Shown piece after piece: positions 9,440-18,700 of a stretch of DNA of 40,699 bases. A program made the translations under genes and the position numbers. The notes beneath the pieces were generated by a model. That model saw only the letters and a list, made by a program, of their open reading frames with translations. It was not told the origin of the DNA and did not search any database. This stretch comes from an uncultured bacterium. Its GTDB lineage: Bacteria; Verrucomicrobiota; Lentisphaeria; Victivallales; UBA1829. How positions within the stretch are numbered: position 1 is the stretch's first letter; the number at the start of each line of letters is the position of its first letter. The stretch lies in assembly GCA_900548385.1 (NCBI GenBank), contig URKJ01000044.1:1-40699 (forward strand). Reading direction: 5' to 3'.

Positions 9440-10575
9440 TCCGCATAATCCTTCAACAGAACCTCCGACATGGTCCGCCAGCCGAACCGGGACTCCACAA
9501 GCCTGCGTCCGTTTGCTCCCAGCTCTGCGGCATGGACGGGATCGGCAATGATCGCACGGATCGCCGCTTCCGCTCCGGCACGGTCCCCCGGCTCCAGCAG
9601 ATAACCGGTCCGGCCGGGAATCACCACTTCCGGCGTTCCGTCAAGCGCATAAGCGATCACCGGTTTGCCCGAAGCAAGCGACTGCACCGCCGCACGCGGC
9701 AATCCTTCCCGCAGGGAAAAATGAACCAAAGCCGACGACAGCGCGAGATATTTCCAGACCTCTCCCGGCGGGACGAGTCCCGCAAACGAAAAACGCGCTG
9801 CGAGTCCCTCCCGGCGGATCCATTCCTGAATTTCCTCCATCATCGAACCGTTGCCGATGATCAGAAAATGAATATCCGGAATCTCTTTCGCCAGTTTCAA
9901 CGCCACAGGGATGAAATCCTCATATCCTTTCAACGGGAACAGACGGGCCAGCGTCGCAAATACGATCGCGCTTTCCGGAATGCCGAGCCGTTTGCGAAGC
10001 TCCGGATCGGGGGCGGAATTCAGAAACGGCTCCAGTTCCATCCCGCTGTAAACCACCTTGTACTGTTCTTTCTTTCCGACTCCGGCGGCAAGACTCTGGT
10101 CAATCATCGCCTGGGCAACCGCATAAATCCGTTTTCCGCAGGACGCGGCGGCGCGTTCGCTGGCGATATAAAGAATATTTTTCCACAGTTTCTCATAGCG
10201 GTGATAGGCGAGCCCGTGAACGGTGTGCGCAACCAGGGGAATCCGCGCGGCTTTCGCCGCAAAACGCCCGATGATCCCCGCTTTGGAACTGTGCGTATGC
10301 ACAACGTCATATTTTTCCGCTCGGAACAGCTTTTTCAAATGAATGTAAGCCTTGAAATCCGTCAGCGGCGAGAGTTCACGCACGAGATACGGACACTCCA
10401 CGATCCGCAGTCCGGGACACGACACCCGTTTCAGCAGCTCCCCTTCCGGACCCGGCGACGGTCCGGTGACAAGCGTAACGTCGTGCCCCTCCTCCACCGC
10501 GCCCCGGCAGGAGAGCAGGGTATTTTCCTGCGCTCCGCCGACGATCATCCGGGTTATGACATGGCAGATCTTCAT
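9415..10575 (-). CDS. GT4-family glycosyltransferase (GT-B fold)
   Basis: A 386-residue protein. The N-terminal Rossmann half starts CHVITRMIVGGAQENTL, a classic GT4 acceptor-domain opening, and has DVVHTHSSKAGIIGR. The C-terminal half carries ATLARLFPLKGYEDFI, the donor-binding region and the E-x7-E-like segment REGLPRAAVQSLASGKPVIA, then EVVIPGRTGYLLEPGD. It transfers an activated sugar, probably to a lipid-linked surface glycan, on the cytoplasmic side. It lies six bases after purD and overlaps larE. The nearby O-antigen-ligase-like gene supports a glycan pathway. Sugar specificity cannot be inferred. Confidence 0.9.
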   Translation of the reverse strand: MKICHVITRMIVGGAQENTLLSCRGAVEEGHDVTLVTGPSPGPEGELLKRVSCPGLRIVECPYLVRELSPLTDFKAYIHLKKLFRAEKYDVVHTHSSKAGIIGRFAAKAARIPLVAHTVHGLAYHRYEKLWKNILYIASERAAASCGKRIYAVAQAMIDQSLAAGVGKKEQYKVVYSGMELEPFLNSAPDPELRKRLGIPESAIVFATLARLFPLKGYEDFIPVALKLAKEIPDIHFLIIGNGSMMEEIQEWIRREGLAARFSFAGLVPPGEVWKYLALSSALVHFSLREGLPRAAVQSLASGKPVIAYALDGTPEVVIPGRTGYLLEPGDRAGAEAAIRAIIADPVHAAELGANGRRLVESRFGWRTMSEVLLKDYAECLAAEQR

Positions 10576-10581
10576 GACGGT

Positions 10582-11853
10582 TTACCGGTTGAACGCGCGT
10601 TTTGCAATATCGCTCCGGTACTGCATTCCCTGCCACGAAATTCTGGATGCCGCTTCGTAAGCGTTCTTCACAGCCTCTTCGATATTGCGTCCGCGCGCGG
10701 TCACTCCGAGGACCCGTCCGCCGTGATTAAGCAGTTTTCCGTCCTTCCGAACGGTTCCGGCATGATATACGATCGCTCCGCCCGCCTCCGCCGCTTCGAT
10801 GCCGCTGATCTCGTGTCCCTTGTCCACCGAAACGGGATAACCGCCGGATGCAAGCACAATGCACACCGCCGGATCGGAAGACCACACAAGTTCCGCTTTG
10901 TCAAGCTCGCAGTTGGCGGTCTTGAGCAGAGTATCCGCAAGATCGCCGTCAAACCGGGTCAGCACCGCCTGAGTTTCAGGATCGCCGAACCGGACATTGA
11001 ATTCCAGCACTTTCGGTCCGTTCTTCGTCACCATGATTCCCGCGTAAATGATTCCGCGGTAATCCAGTTTCTCCGCCTGAATGCCGCGCAGGAAATTGTC
11101 CAGCACGCTCTTCTGCACCTCGGCAAGCAGTTCGGGAGTGACCACCGGAGCGGGAGAATACGCCCCCATTCCGCCGGTATTCGGTCCCTTGTCGCCGTCA
11201 AGCTGACGCTTGTGATCCTGCGAACTGACCAGCGGAATGATGCTTTTCCCATCGGTAAGAGCAAGAATGGAAGCCTCTTCCCCCTCCAGCAGTTCTTCGA
11301 TCACCACACGGTATCCCGCGTTGCCGAACGCTCCGGAGAAACACTCGCGGACTCCCGCGAGAGCCTCATCCTGATTGGAAGCGACGATCACGCCTTTCCC
11401 TGCGGCAAGCCCGTCGGCCTTCACCACCACGCCGCGTCCGGCGGAATATTCGGAACGTACATAGTTCTCCGCCGACTCCTGATCCGTAAACGACGCATAC
11501 GCCGCCGTCGGAATGTTGTATTTCACCATGAATGCCTTGGAGAAATCCTTGCTGCCCTCCAACTGTGCGGCGGCTTTGGAGGGACCGAAAACCGGGATGC
11601 CTTTCGCACGGACCGCATCGGCGACGCCCTGGCAGAGCGGCGCTTCGGGCCCGATCACCACAAGCCCGACTTTTTTCTCCGCCGCAAACGCTGCGATGGA
11701 TTCATTGTCGGACGGAATATCAACGCATTCCGCGATCTCCGCCATTCCCGGATTGCCGGGCGCACAGTAAATCTTCTCCGCAAGTTTGCTTTTTTTGAGT
11801 CCGTAGCAAATGGCGTGTTCGCGCCCGCCGCTTCCGATCAGCAGAATATCCAT
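10582..11853 (-). CDS. purD: Phosphoribosylamine-glycine ligase (GAR synthetase)
   Basis: A 423-residue protein of the normal family length. It starts MDILLIGSGGREHAI, the usual N-terminus. The ATP-grasp domain shows VVKADGLAAGKGVIV, followed by GPNTGGMGAYSP and the metal/ATP-binding EFNVRFGDPETQ. It makes glycinamide ribonucleotide from phosphoribosylamine, glycine and ATP, the second step of purine synthesis, in the cytoplasm. The start has AAGGAG about 6 bases upstream. It is the first gene of a minus-strand operon with a glycosyltransferase, larE and an O-antigen-ligase-like gene, which is an unusual partnership. Confidence 0.97.
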   Translation of the reverse strand: MDILLIGSGGREHAICYGLKKSKLAEKIYCAPGNPGMAEIAECVDIPSDNESIAAFAAEKKVGLVVIGPEAPLCQGVADAVRAKGIPVFGPSKAAAQLEGSKDFSKAFMVKYNIPTAAYASFTDQESAENYVRSEYSAGRGVVVKADGLAAGKGVIVASNQDEALAGVRECFSGAFGNAGYRVVIEELLEGEEASILALTDGKSIIPLVSSQDHKRQLDGDKGPNTGGMGAYSPAPVVTPELLAEVQKSVLDNFLRGIQAEKLDYRGIIYAGIMVTKNGPKVLEFNVRFGDPETQAVLTRFDGDLADTLLKTANCELDKAELVWSSDPAVCIVLASGGYPVSVDKGHEISGIEAAEAGGAIVYHAGTVRKDGKLLNHGGRVLGVTARGRNIEEAVKNAYEAASRISWQGMQYRSDIAKRAFNR

Positions 11854-11897
11854 GAAAAACTCCTTCCGGTTGAATATTTCTTACCTGTAATAATTGT

Positions 11898-11925
11898 AAT
11901 ATATGTCACCAAAAAGATTTTTCAA
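11898..11925 (-). promoter_or_regulatory. Candidate promoter of the purD operon
   Basis: On the minus strand: TTGAAA (11920-11925), 16 bp spacer, TATATT (11898-11903), about 45 bases from the purD start. It is back to back with the rhtA promoter at 11947-11975. Confidence 0.5.
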
Positions 11926-11946
11926 TGCCGCGGCAATCGTAAAAAC

Positions 11947-11975
11947 TTGCTTTTCCGGTTTCTCTGAATTATATT
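11947..11975 (+). promoter_or_regulatory. Candidate promoter of the rhtA-like gene
   Basis: TTGCTT (11947-11952), 17 bp spacer, TATATT (11970-11975). Transcription would begin near 11982, which gives a leader of about 225 bases. The leader contains a short frame with its own ribosome site (12010-12102) and a 7-bp hairpin, TGTCCGG (12107-12113) with CCGGACA (12127-12133). Confidence 0.5.
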
Positions 11976-12009
11976 ATACGGTTATTTCAAAAAATTCAGG
12001 AATGGAAAA

Positions 12010-12102
12010 ATGAACCGGCTTGATCAATCAGACGACGCGACCCGGAATGTTCCGGCGCAGCTCTTCCACCGTGCGGGAACACCACCACCGCCCTGTGCAT
12101 GA
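12010..12102 (+). CDS. Possible 30-codon leader ORF upstream of rhtA
   Basis: An ATG at 12010, preceded by AGGAATGG, opens a 30-residue frame (MNRLDQSDDATRNVPAQLF, then a Pro-rich end, PPPPCA) that stops at 12100-12102, just before a hairpin at 12107-12133. No homology is recognised, and Thr or other control codons are not enriched. It may be a regulatory leader, a remnant of an eroded gene, or chance. Confidence 0.25.
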   Translation: MNRLDQSDDATRNVPAQLFHRAGTPPPPCA

Positions 12103-12207
12103 AAACTGTCCGGACTCCATACGGTCCCGGACAACATCTTTGTCAACTTGCCAAATCCGGATGCAAACCGGAACGTACATTTTTTACACCTTGAAAGAAT
12201 CACAGTT

Positions 12208-13068
12208 ATGAAAAACAACAACTGCTGGGCGGTTCCCGCCGTACTGCTTGCCATGCTGAGCGTACAAGGCGGAGCTTCCATCGCAAAATATCTCTTTCCC
12301 CTCCTGGGGCCCGCAGGGACAAGCACCCTGCGCATCGGGCTGGCGGGAATTCTGCTTGCCGCAATCAACAGACCGGACATCCGGAAATTTTCCCGGAAAA
12401 ACTGGATCATTTCCATTGTCTACGGACTCAGTATCGGCTTCATGAACCTGCTTTTCTACTACGGCATCCAGCGCATTCCCCTCGGACTCGGCGTCACTGT
12501 TGAGTTCATCGGCCCTCTCGCCCTCGCTCTCCTGACTTCCAGAAGACCGGCAGACTTTCTCTGGGCATTTCTTGCCGGAACGGGAATCGTCCTGATCGTC
12601 CCGTGGAACGGCGGAAGCATCGACCCGGTCGGCCTCCTCTTCGTCTTTGCAGCCGGGATTCTGTGGGCTCTCTACATTGTGGCAGGCAGACGGATCACCC
12701 GTGATATGAAAAGTTCGGATGCCGTAACTGCGGGGATGTGCATTGCCCTGCTCTTTATTCTGCCGTTCGGGCTTTTCAGCGGGGAACTCGACGGACTCAC
12801 CCCGCATCTTCTGCTCGCCGGTCTGGGCGTTGCGGTTTTTTCCAGTGCGCTTCCGTTCACACTGGATTTGTTTTCCCTGAAACGAATCCCGCCCAAGACA
12901 TTCAGTGTCCTCCAAAGTCTTCAACCCGCGTTCGGGGCGCTCTCCGGTCTGCTTTTTCTCGGAGAACGCCTCTCCATGACGCAATGGATCGCCATAGCAT
13001 GTGTGATCCTCGCAAGTCTCGGCGCAACGCTGATTTCCTTCGGAAAGAACGGGGAGCCGCGGGAATAA
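12208..13068 (+). CDS. rhtA: EamA-family exporter, RhtA (threonine/homoserine efflux)-like
   Basis: A 286-residue protein with ten hydrophobic helices in two EamA repeats, the family's usual length. RhtA-like stretches are clear: LSVQGGASIAKYLFPLLGPA near the N-terminus, LLFYYGIQRIPLGLGVTVEF, GPLALALLTSRRPADFLWAF, GILWALYIVAGRRIT, SALPFTLDLFSLKRIP, and QPAFGALSGLLFLGERLS. RhtA exports homoserine, threonine and some analogues across the inner membrane. I chose the ATG at 12208 because residues before it match nothing in the family and the only longer start is a TTG. The ribosome site is weak. A strong terminator follows at 13148. Confidence 0.9.
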   Translation: MKNNNCWAVPAVLLAMLSVQGGASIAKYLFPLLGPAGTSTLRIGLAGILLAAINRPDIRKFSRKNWIISIVYGLSIGFMNLLFYYGIQRIPLGLGVTVEFIGPLALALLTSRRPADFLWAFLAGTGIVLIVPWNGGSIDPVGLLFVFAAGILWALYIVAGRRITRDMKSSDAVTAGMCIALLFILPFGLFSGELDGLTPHLLLAGLGVAVFSSALPFTLDLFSLKRIPPKTFSVLQSLQPAFGALSGLLFLGERLSMTQWIAIACVILASLGATLISFGKNGEPRE

Positions 13069-13099
13069 ATCCCCCGCGCTTACAGCCGCCTTTGCTGAT

Positions 13100-13158
13100 G
13101 GAGACAGCTGCGGCGAAATGCCGGAACGTTCCTGACATTTCGCCGCAAACCGGTCTCC
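13100..13158 (+). other. Long hairpin upstream of, and overlapping, the rhtA terminator
   Basis: TGCGGCGAAATG (13109-13120) pairs perfectly with CATTTCGCCGCA (13136-13147), and the loop contains the palindrome GGAACGTTCC. An outer stem, GGAGAC (13100-13105) with GTCTCC (13153-13158), uses bases also needed by the terminator stem, so the two folds exclude each other in part. Confidence 0.6.
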
Positions 13159-13181
13159 AATATTCCGCAGACCGGTTTTTT
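13148..13181 (+). terminator. Intrinsic terminator of rhtA
   Basis: AACCGGTCT (13148-13156) pairs with AGACCGGTT (13169-13177) across a 12-base loop, running into six T (13176-13181). On the minus strand no T-run follows, so it serves the plus strand. Confidence 0.85.
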
Positions 13182-13193
13182 ATAGCGATTTCA

Positions 13194-14099
13194 TTAAACT
13201 TTCCCGGTTATGACTTTTTCTTTGGAAAGAGCCTGCTGGTAACTCCGGTAGGCGGACGGAGAACGCCCCGTGATATGCCGGAATTCCTCGGCAAAATAAA
13301 ACTGATTGCAATAACCGAGACGGTAGGCGATCTCCTTGATACTCATATCGGGAACCTGAAGAAAATAGATTGCCCGTTCCATCTTGCGCGCAATCCGGTA
13401 CTGCATCGGCGTCATGCCCGTATGCTTCTTGATCATGCGTATCAGATTCCCCTTGCTGATTCCTGTGAACTTTTCAAGATCGGCTATCGACAGTTTCCGT
13501 TCAAAATCCTGTTCCAGAAACGCCAGAATACGGGAGAGAAGAGAATGGGTGGGCGTTTTTTCCCGTTTTTCCTGAGCCTCCAGCGCCAGATCCGCCAGGA
13601 GCTCATAGCTTTTCCCCATCAGAACGGTGAATTCATTCCGGTCCACCGTATCGACGCGCTCTCCGATCGCTTTCAGTTTTTTCAGGAATGCCGCAAAGTC
13701 CTTCAAGCTGTACAGCGCGGTCCGGTTCAGATGCAGAGAGGAAAGAATGGAGGAAAGATGACAGCCTTTAATCTCCAGAACATATTTGTGCTGGTATCCC
13801 CACGACCGGAACAGATACGGCGTAAATTCCGGAACGAGCAGAACCTTTCCCGGAGACACCGTATATTTTTTCCCGCCGATTTCATAAATGCTTTCTCCCG
13901 ATTCCAACGCAACCAGCATCAGGAAACTGACACCGGGAGAATCATACCATGCATTGGGCGCATTCCGGATCTGATCCTCGAAACAGAAAGGGTACAGCGG
14001 CAAATCCAAATTGAAATGGAGCAGCAGAAGGCGTCGGCAGTGGTACAGTTCGTTTCTGTAGTTGGGAGAAAGAATTGCGTTGGCTCTTTTCGTTTTCAT
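13194..14099 (-). CDS. AraC-family regulator (next to pseudopilin/GH42-like locus)
   Basis: A 301-residue protein. Residues about 60-110 form a cupin-like ligand domain (GESIYEIGGKKYTVSPGKVL). Residues about 190-290 hold the two helix-turn-helix motifs of AraC proteins (FERKLSIADLEKFTGISKGN, MTPMQYRIARKMERAIYFLQ, then MSIKEIAYRLGYCNQFYFAE and RHITGRSPSAYR). A GGAGG site lies six bases before the start. It is divergent from the four-gene carbohydrate locus beginning at 14358 and is the obvious candidate activator for it, with a probable sugar effector (inference). It converges with rhtA. Confidence 0.92.
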   Translation of the reverse strand: MKTKRANAILSPNYRNELYHCRRLLLLHFNLDLPLYPFCFEDQIRNAPNAWYDSPGVSFLMLVALESGESIYEIGGKKYTVSPGKVLLVPEFTPYLFRSWGYQHKYVLEIKGCHLSSILSSLHLNRTALYSLKDFAAFLKKLKAIGERVDTVDRNEFTVLMGKSYELLADLALEAQEKREKTPTHSLLSRILAFLEQDFERKLSIADLEKFTGISKGNLIRMIKKHTGMTPMQYRIARKMERAIYFLQVPDMSIKEIAYRLGYCNQFYFAEEFRHITGRSPSAYRSYQQALSKEKVITGKV

Positions 14100-14119
14100 T
14101 GCAGTCCTCCGTTGCGGAT

Positions 14120-14148
14120 ACTATAAACCGCACTCGCGGAAAATGCAA
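14120..14148 (-). promoter_or_regulatory. Candidate promoter of the AraC gene
   Basis: On the minus strand: TTGCAT (14143-14148), 17 bp spacer, TATAGT (14120-14125). A small dyad CCGC-actc-GCGG (14128-14139) lies within the spacer. Confidence 0.5.
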
Positions 14149-14185
14149 TCCGGGGACTCTGTTCCTGTTTCCGATTTTTCTATTG

Positions 14186-14198
14186 AAAGAGCCTCTTT
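14186..14198. promoter_or_regulatory. Dyad AAAGAG-C-CTCTTT between the divergent genes
   Basis: A perfect 6+1+6 dyad about 50 bases upstream of the -35 at 14248. The half CTCTTTT recurs at 14252, over the -35. Spacing and position would suit a regulator site, but the motif is short. Confidence 0.3.
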
Positions 14199-14247
14199 TA
14201 CCGATATATTTTGTTACTATCCCGTATGCCTTGATAAATTTACCCGA

Positions 14248-14276
14248 TTGACTCTTTTTGCGTTTTATGCTATAAT
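14248..14276 (+). promoter_or_regulatory. Strong sigma70-type promoter of the carbohydrate locus
   Basis: TTGACT (14248-14253), 17 bp spacer, TATAAT (14271-14276), with TGC before the -10. It has the same core as the promoter at 3245-3273. Leader of about 75 bases to the start at 14358. Confidence 0.78.
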
Positions 14277-14357
14277 TTAAAACCGAAGTCACTGGAATTT
14301 ATACAGACCGGTAAAATGCAGTGAAGTGTTCTTCAATCTAAAAATAAAGGAAAAAAC

Positions 14358-14903
14358 ATGAAACTAGCTTTAGTGCTCGCAGCTGTTGCAGGGACAACGA
14401 TTCTTGCCGCCGGAGAATTCCGCATTGACCTGATCTCCATGAAATCGAACATTGATCTAGAGATACGGGAAACATCGGGAAAATTTAAAATCATCGACTC
14501 TCCGTGGTACAAGGAAAAACGCAAACAGAGTATTGAAATCCGCGGAGAAACCTTCGATCAATGGAAAACTTACTCCATCACATTTGTCCCGGAAAAAAGC
14601 GGCGAGGTGCTTTTGAGAGTCAACGCACCTTATGTCAAACCCGGAGAGAAACCAAAGGTGTGCGCCTATGACAATTTCAAAGTGAAGGGCGCAGAGCTCA
14701 AAAACGGAGGATTTGAAGAGAAGATCCCCGCACACGGATGGATTCCCGGATGGGGAACGAAGGACGGACTGATGACCGGCAACGCGCCGGAAGGAAAGTT
14801 CTATATACACGCGACCAACCGGAAAGCCGTCAACCAGAATCTGAACTGCAGGGAAAATGTTCCCGTGACGGTCACTTTCATGGCGAAAAACGCGGTCTGG
14901 TGA
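14358..14903 (+). CDS. Secreted beta-sandwich-like protein of unknown function
   Basis: The 181-residue protein begins with a signal peptide (MKLALVLAAVAGTTILAAG). The mature chain alternates beta-strand-like segments and has a pattern often seen at carbohydrate-binding-like domains in this group (VCAYDNFKVKGAELKNGGFE, then GWIPGWGTKD). I recognise no enzyme motif. It ends soon after VTVTFMAKNAVW, at a point where such modules often continue, so it may be a natural short form or a truncated one. It is first in the operon, 16 bases before the pseudopilin gene, downstream of a strong promoter. A role in substrate binding at the cell surface is a guess from context. Confidence 0.7.
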   Translation: MKLALVLAAVAGTTILAAGEFRIDLISMKSNIDLEIRETSGKFKIIDSPWYKEKRKQSIEIRGETFDQWKTYSITFVPEKSGEVLLRVNAPYVKPGEKPKVCAYDNFKVKGAELKNGGFEEKIPAHGWIPGWGTKDGLMTGNAPEGKFYIHATNRKAVNQNLNCRENVPVTVTFMAKNAVW

Positions 14904-14919
14904 CGGATGGAGGTATCAC

Positions 14920-15729
14920 ATGACAGGAAATAGATTTCAAAAATTCATCCTTATAGAACTCCTGGTAACGATCGCGGTTATCGCGATCCTCGCATCTCTG
15001 TTTCTCCCCGCACTGAACAAAGCAAGGGAAAAAGCCAATGCCATCCTCTGTTCCGGCAATCTGAGGCAGACGGGAAGCGGTCTGATGATGTATGCCAATG
15101 ACAGTGACGATTATCTGCCGAACCTACTCCAGGGACAGGACTGCACGTTCACCGATGCCGTCGCCCGCTATGTAAATTCGTCTTATGCCCTCAAAAGTTC
15201 TCCGTTCAACGGTTCCGGAGAATATGGATATTTTGCGAACTACGCGCCGGAACATTATATTTACTCGGCAAAATCCATCTTTGTCTGCCCGACAGCGGCG
15301 GCGAATCTGAGAGAACCGTTCACCGGAGCTCAGGGAGATTTTTTCATCTCGAACTATTCCGTGACACGCTGCGACAATAAGCCCGGCACCGCCTGCCGTC
15401 CTTACGCCTGGTGGCAGTATGACGGCCAGACCAACGAAAAGCCGAACGGAAGACGGATCAACAGCATCAAAGGCCGGTGTCTGGTCGGCGAACAGCGTTA
15501 TTACAAATCAACCAATTCCATGACACGAAAAGTCAACATAACCAGAAATGGTTCCATCTATTGCTGGAGCACAGCATATCCGATCGACGATGCCTGGGCA
15601 TCCGGCAACGTCCATACGGGCGGAGGTTCCGGAAACTGGCTTTACAAAGACGGTCATGTCGCCCATCACCGGTTCAACCCTCAAATCATTCACAAGTCCG
15701 GCTCCTCCAGCTATTTCATGGGGCTCTGA
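14920..15729 (+). CDS. Pseudopilin with C-terminal H-Xn-DG motif (second in window)
   Basis: A 269-residue protein. A short basic leader precedes FILIELLVTIAVIAILASLF and LPAL, so mature residue 5 is Glu and the first 20 or so residues form the assembly helix. The residue before the cleavage site is Lys, not the usual Gly. The conserved NLRQTGSGLMMYANDSDDYLP follows, then a Cys-containing globular domain, and HTGGGSGNWLYKDGHV at the C-terminus, again with eleven residues between His and Asp-Gly. A GGAGG site lies seven bases before the ATG. It sits between a secreted protein and a 1318-residue secreted protein. It would be processed by a prepilin peptidase and assembled or used as a secretion adaptor. 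Confidence 0.9.
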   Translation: MTGNRFQKFILIELLVTIAVIAILASLFLPALNKAREKANAILCSGNLRQTGSGLMMYANDSDDYLPNLLQGQDCTFTDAVARYVNSSYALKSSPFNGSGEYGYFANYAPEHYIYSAKSIFVCPTAAANLREPFTGAQGDFFISNYSVTRCDNKPGTACRPYAWWQYDGQTNEKPNGRRINSIKGRCLVGEQRYYKSTNSMTRKVNITRNGSIYCWSTAYPIDDAWASGNVHTGGGSGNWLYKDGHVAHHRFNPQIIHKSGSSSYFMGL

Positions 15730-15744
15730 CAGAAAGGTTTTCCT

Positions 15745-18700
15745 ATGAAAAACTCGCTCATATTTCTACTTTTTTCGGCATCCGCGCTGCTGCTTGCCGA
15801 ACCTGCCCGTGAAACAAAAGATTTTATTGCGGCTATTCAGCTCGGTCAACATCTGCTGGAACGGAAACTGGTTGCTCCGCATTTTTCCCCGATTCAGCGT
15901 CATTTTCCCTCTGCTGTGGAAAAAATCTCCGCAATGTCTCCGGAGAATGCACGGCGGGAGCTGGAAGCGTTCGAGGATATCATGCTTCAGCTCTCCACAC
16001 GATGTACCGGACAGCCCTATTCTCCGAATATCGGTTGGGATACGAAAAAAAGACTGGAAGAGTATGAAAAGGATCTTCTTGAAACCCATGCGGACTGGAA
16101 AAACAACAGTGAAAGCCTTGCCCGCTTCGGACTGTACGCGGATGCGGAATTTGAATGGAGCCGTCTGCAGGCGATCCGCAAAGCGGCTCCACATCAGACG
16201 ACTCTTCCGGTCGATCCGCGTTTCGACCGGGCGTTCTCATTCTACAAACAGGTTGCCGAGGAGCGGTTCCGGCTCGGCGGACAAATCATACTGTTTGAAA
16301 ATGAACTTGACGCTTTGCTCCGCACGGCGGAGTTCCGCGAATCACTCGGCGGCGATAAAAAAGAACGATCCGTTTCCCCGATCCGTTCCCTGCTGAAACA
16401 GTGGAGAAATGCCTACAATCAGAAAAATTATCTCCGCTGTGCCGATCTGGAAAGGAAAACCGCAGAAAAGATCGCGACATTGAAAAAACAGGTGTTCGCA
16501 TCCGGCGGGAAGACACCGGATCTCCGTCCGGGAACCAGTTTTCTGAGTACGGGAATTTTCGGATTCGGCGGAAACTGGCAGCCCCTCCTGAGTACCAATG
16601 TCCGGTACGGCAACCTTTATCTCTCCCACGAAAACGAGTTTCTTCCATATAAGAAATCCAAATTCGACTGGGAGGTTTCTTTCGATGCGGAAAATATGAA
16701 CTGCTCCCGCTATGAATTGTCCGGAGGCTCGTGGACGTATGCAAAACGAAAAAACTTCTATAAAAATTCCATGACCGGAAAAGAGGAGATCATTGACGTC
16801 TACTGGAGTGCGCTTGCTCCCGGGGTTCTTTTCGATGCCCATGTGAAAGCCATTTCCGTTGTGGAGGGATCACTCGGCGTGCCTGTCGCTCCCGATGCCG
16901 TGGCGGGTATGTTTAACGGGCAGCTCCGGCTGATTTCCCGTGGTTCTTCCATCCCCGCAAAGCAAATGAGCGAAGGATGGCTCCTCCTGTTCTGGCGGGA
17001 AAACAATGCGCCGAAACTGCCTGTTCTTCTCTTCTTCGCGCATGCGCCGGATCAGCTTGAATGGGGCAGCGGAGGATTCCGCATCGCCCGGTCTCCGGAA
17101 GTCGGGAAATATGCGGCTGCCACTCTTTACGGAGCCGCCGCACAGGCTCCGGAGTTTGGAAAGCAATGGAAGACTCTTCCGGCGGATGTTCTGAAACAAT
17201 GTCGTGCCGTGGCACGGCATCTGGCATTTTATCCGCTTGATGCGGATGAATTCTTTGCGTTTGAAAACAACGGAAAAGTCCGGATTTGGAATAAAATCCG
17301 GAAAGCGGTACGTCTTGATGGTGAATGGAATACGAAAGTTCCCGCTTATGTTCCGTTCCCGCCGGCTTACACGCTGACGGGGGACATCCGTCCGGATCAG
17401 GCGCTTTCCGAACCGCTGATGGCAACCCGTTTCGGGTTCTACCGCACGGTCCCCGGAGAGGTTATCAGTTATTCGCTTTCCGCGCCCGATCTTCTGGAAC
17501 GCTTTGTCCTCAAACCGCTCTCCGGTGAGGAACGTTACATCAAACAGCTCAATGATACGGTTCTTGCGCACAAAGGGGGCAACGCCTGGGATAATTTTGT
17601 CCGGGATTACCGTTCCGGTCACGTTCTCGAACTCGCCGCCGGATTCTGTATGCTCGACAGAGAAGCAAAGGAGGTTCTGGACCAGCAGCGTCTTCCCGGC
17701 CAGCGGGAGTTTTCGATCACAGGCGAAATGAGCATCAACGGGGCCAGAGAACTCGGAGCAAGAGCCCGACTGCCGGATTTTCTGGTCGATCCGAATACCG
17801 GCCGCTCCGCATTCCCGGGAGGATGGCGCGGACGCAATCAGGGCGGAGAAGGAAGCGGACGCGGAGATATGACGCTTTTCAATCAGCTCCCGCTTTTCCA
17901 CGCCTATGGACAGGCTGTTCTGTTCGGTCGCTGGGACTTGGTTGAACGCTACTGGCCCCGGCTCAAAGAACTGTACAGTGCCGTTGATTTCAATCAGCCG
18001 TGGCAGACACCGGGCATGAATACGCTGACCAGCGGAGTGATTCTTTACGGAGATATGTACGGGGACGGCTTCCGTTGTTACAATCTCATGTACCGGCTCG
18101 CCCGTGGAATGGGCGATTCCGAACTCGCGGACCGCGCCCGTTATCTGGCGGCAAAGCAGACTGCAACAACGATTAATTTCCTTACTCCGAATGTGATTGC
18201 CTACAATGCGCACGTCAAGAATATTCCGGAGGCATCCGCTCCGGATTCCGCAATCGGACAACTTGGAATCTCCCAGTACGGGTTCCGCACAGCGCCCTGG
18301 AAACCCTATACGAAAGATGCCTGGAACGCCCCGTTCCAGACAATCGGATGCACGAACGATTACCCGTTCTACGGTATCCTGCTGCGCTACTGCTTTCCCG
18401 ATTCAAAGCTCTGGCTTGATACATTCGCAAAGGAGATCCCCGAATGGAACAGCCCGGCCTATCTCTATGAACAGCGCGGAGAACGCCGCAGCAACGCGTG
18501 GAATTATCTGAAATACATGGCGCTTTCCAGCCGCGACCGTCAGACAGTCCGCGACCTCTACGAAAAGGCCTTCCCCGCGAATTACTCGAAAACCAAGCCG
18601 CTGTTTCACTTCAAGGGTAAAGAATGGGAAAAACTCTATAAACGTCTTCATCAGGCCGAATGGTTTCAGCGGTGCAATGTGCTGCCGCATATCATCGGGC

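Noticed and set aside
9304..11967. 887-codon plus-strand frame
   Set aside because: It runs antisense across the larE, glycosyltransferase and purD genes. Basic, Phe/Arg-rich composition and no motif.
12148..12207. Longer N-terminus for the rhtA-like gene
   Set aside because: The start would be TTG and the 20 extra residues have no counterpart in RhtA; the ATG at 12208 fits the family.
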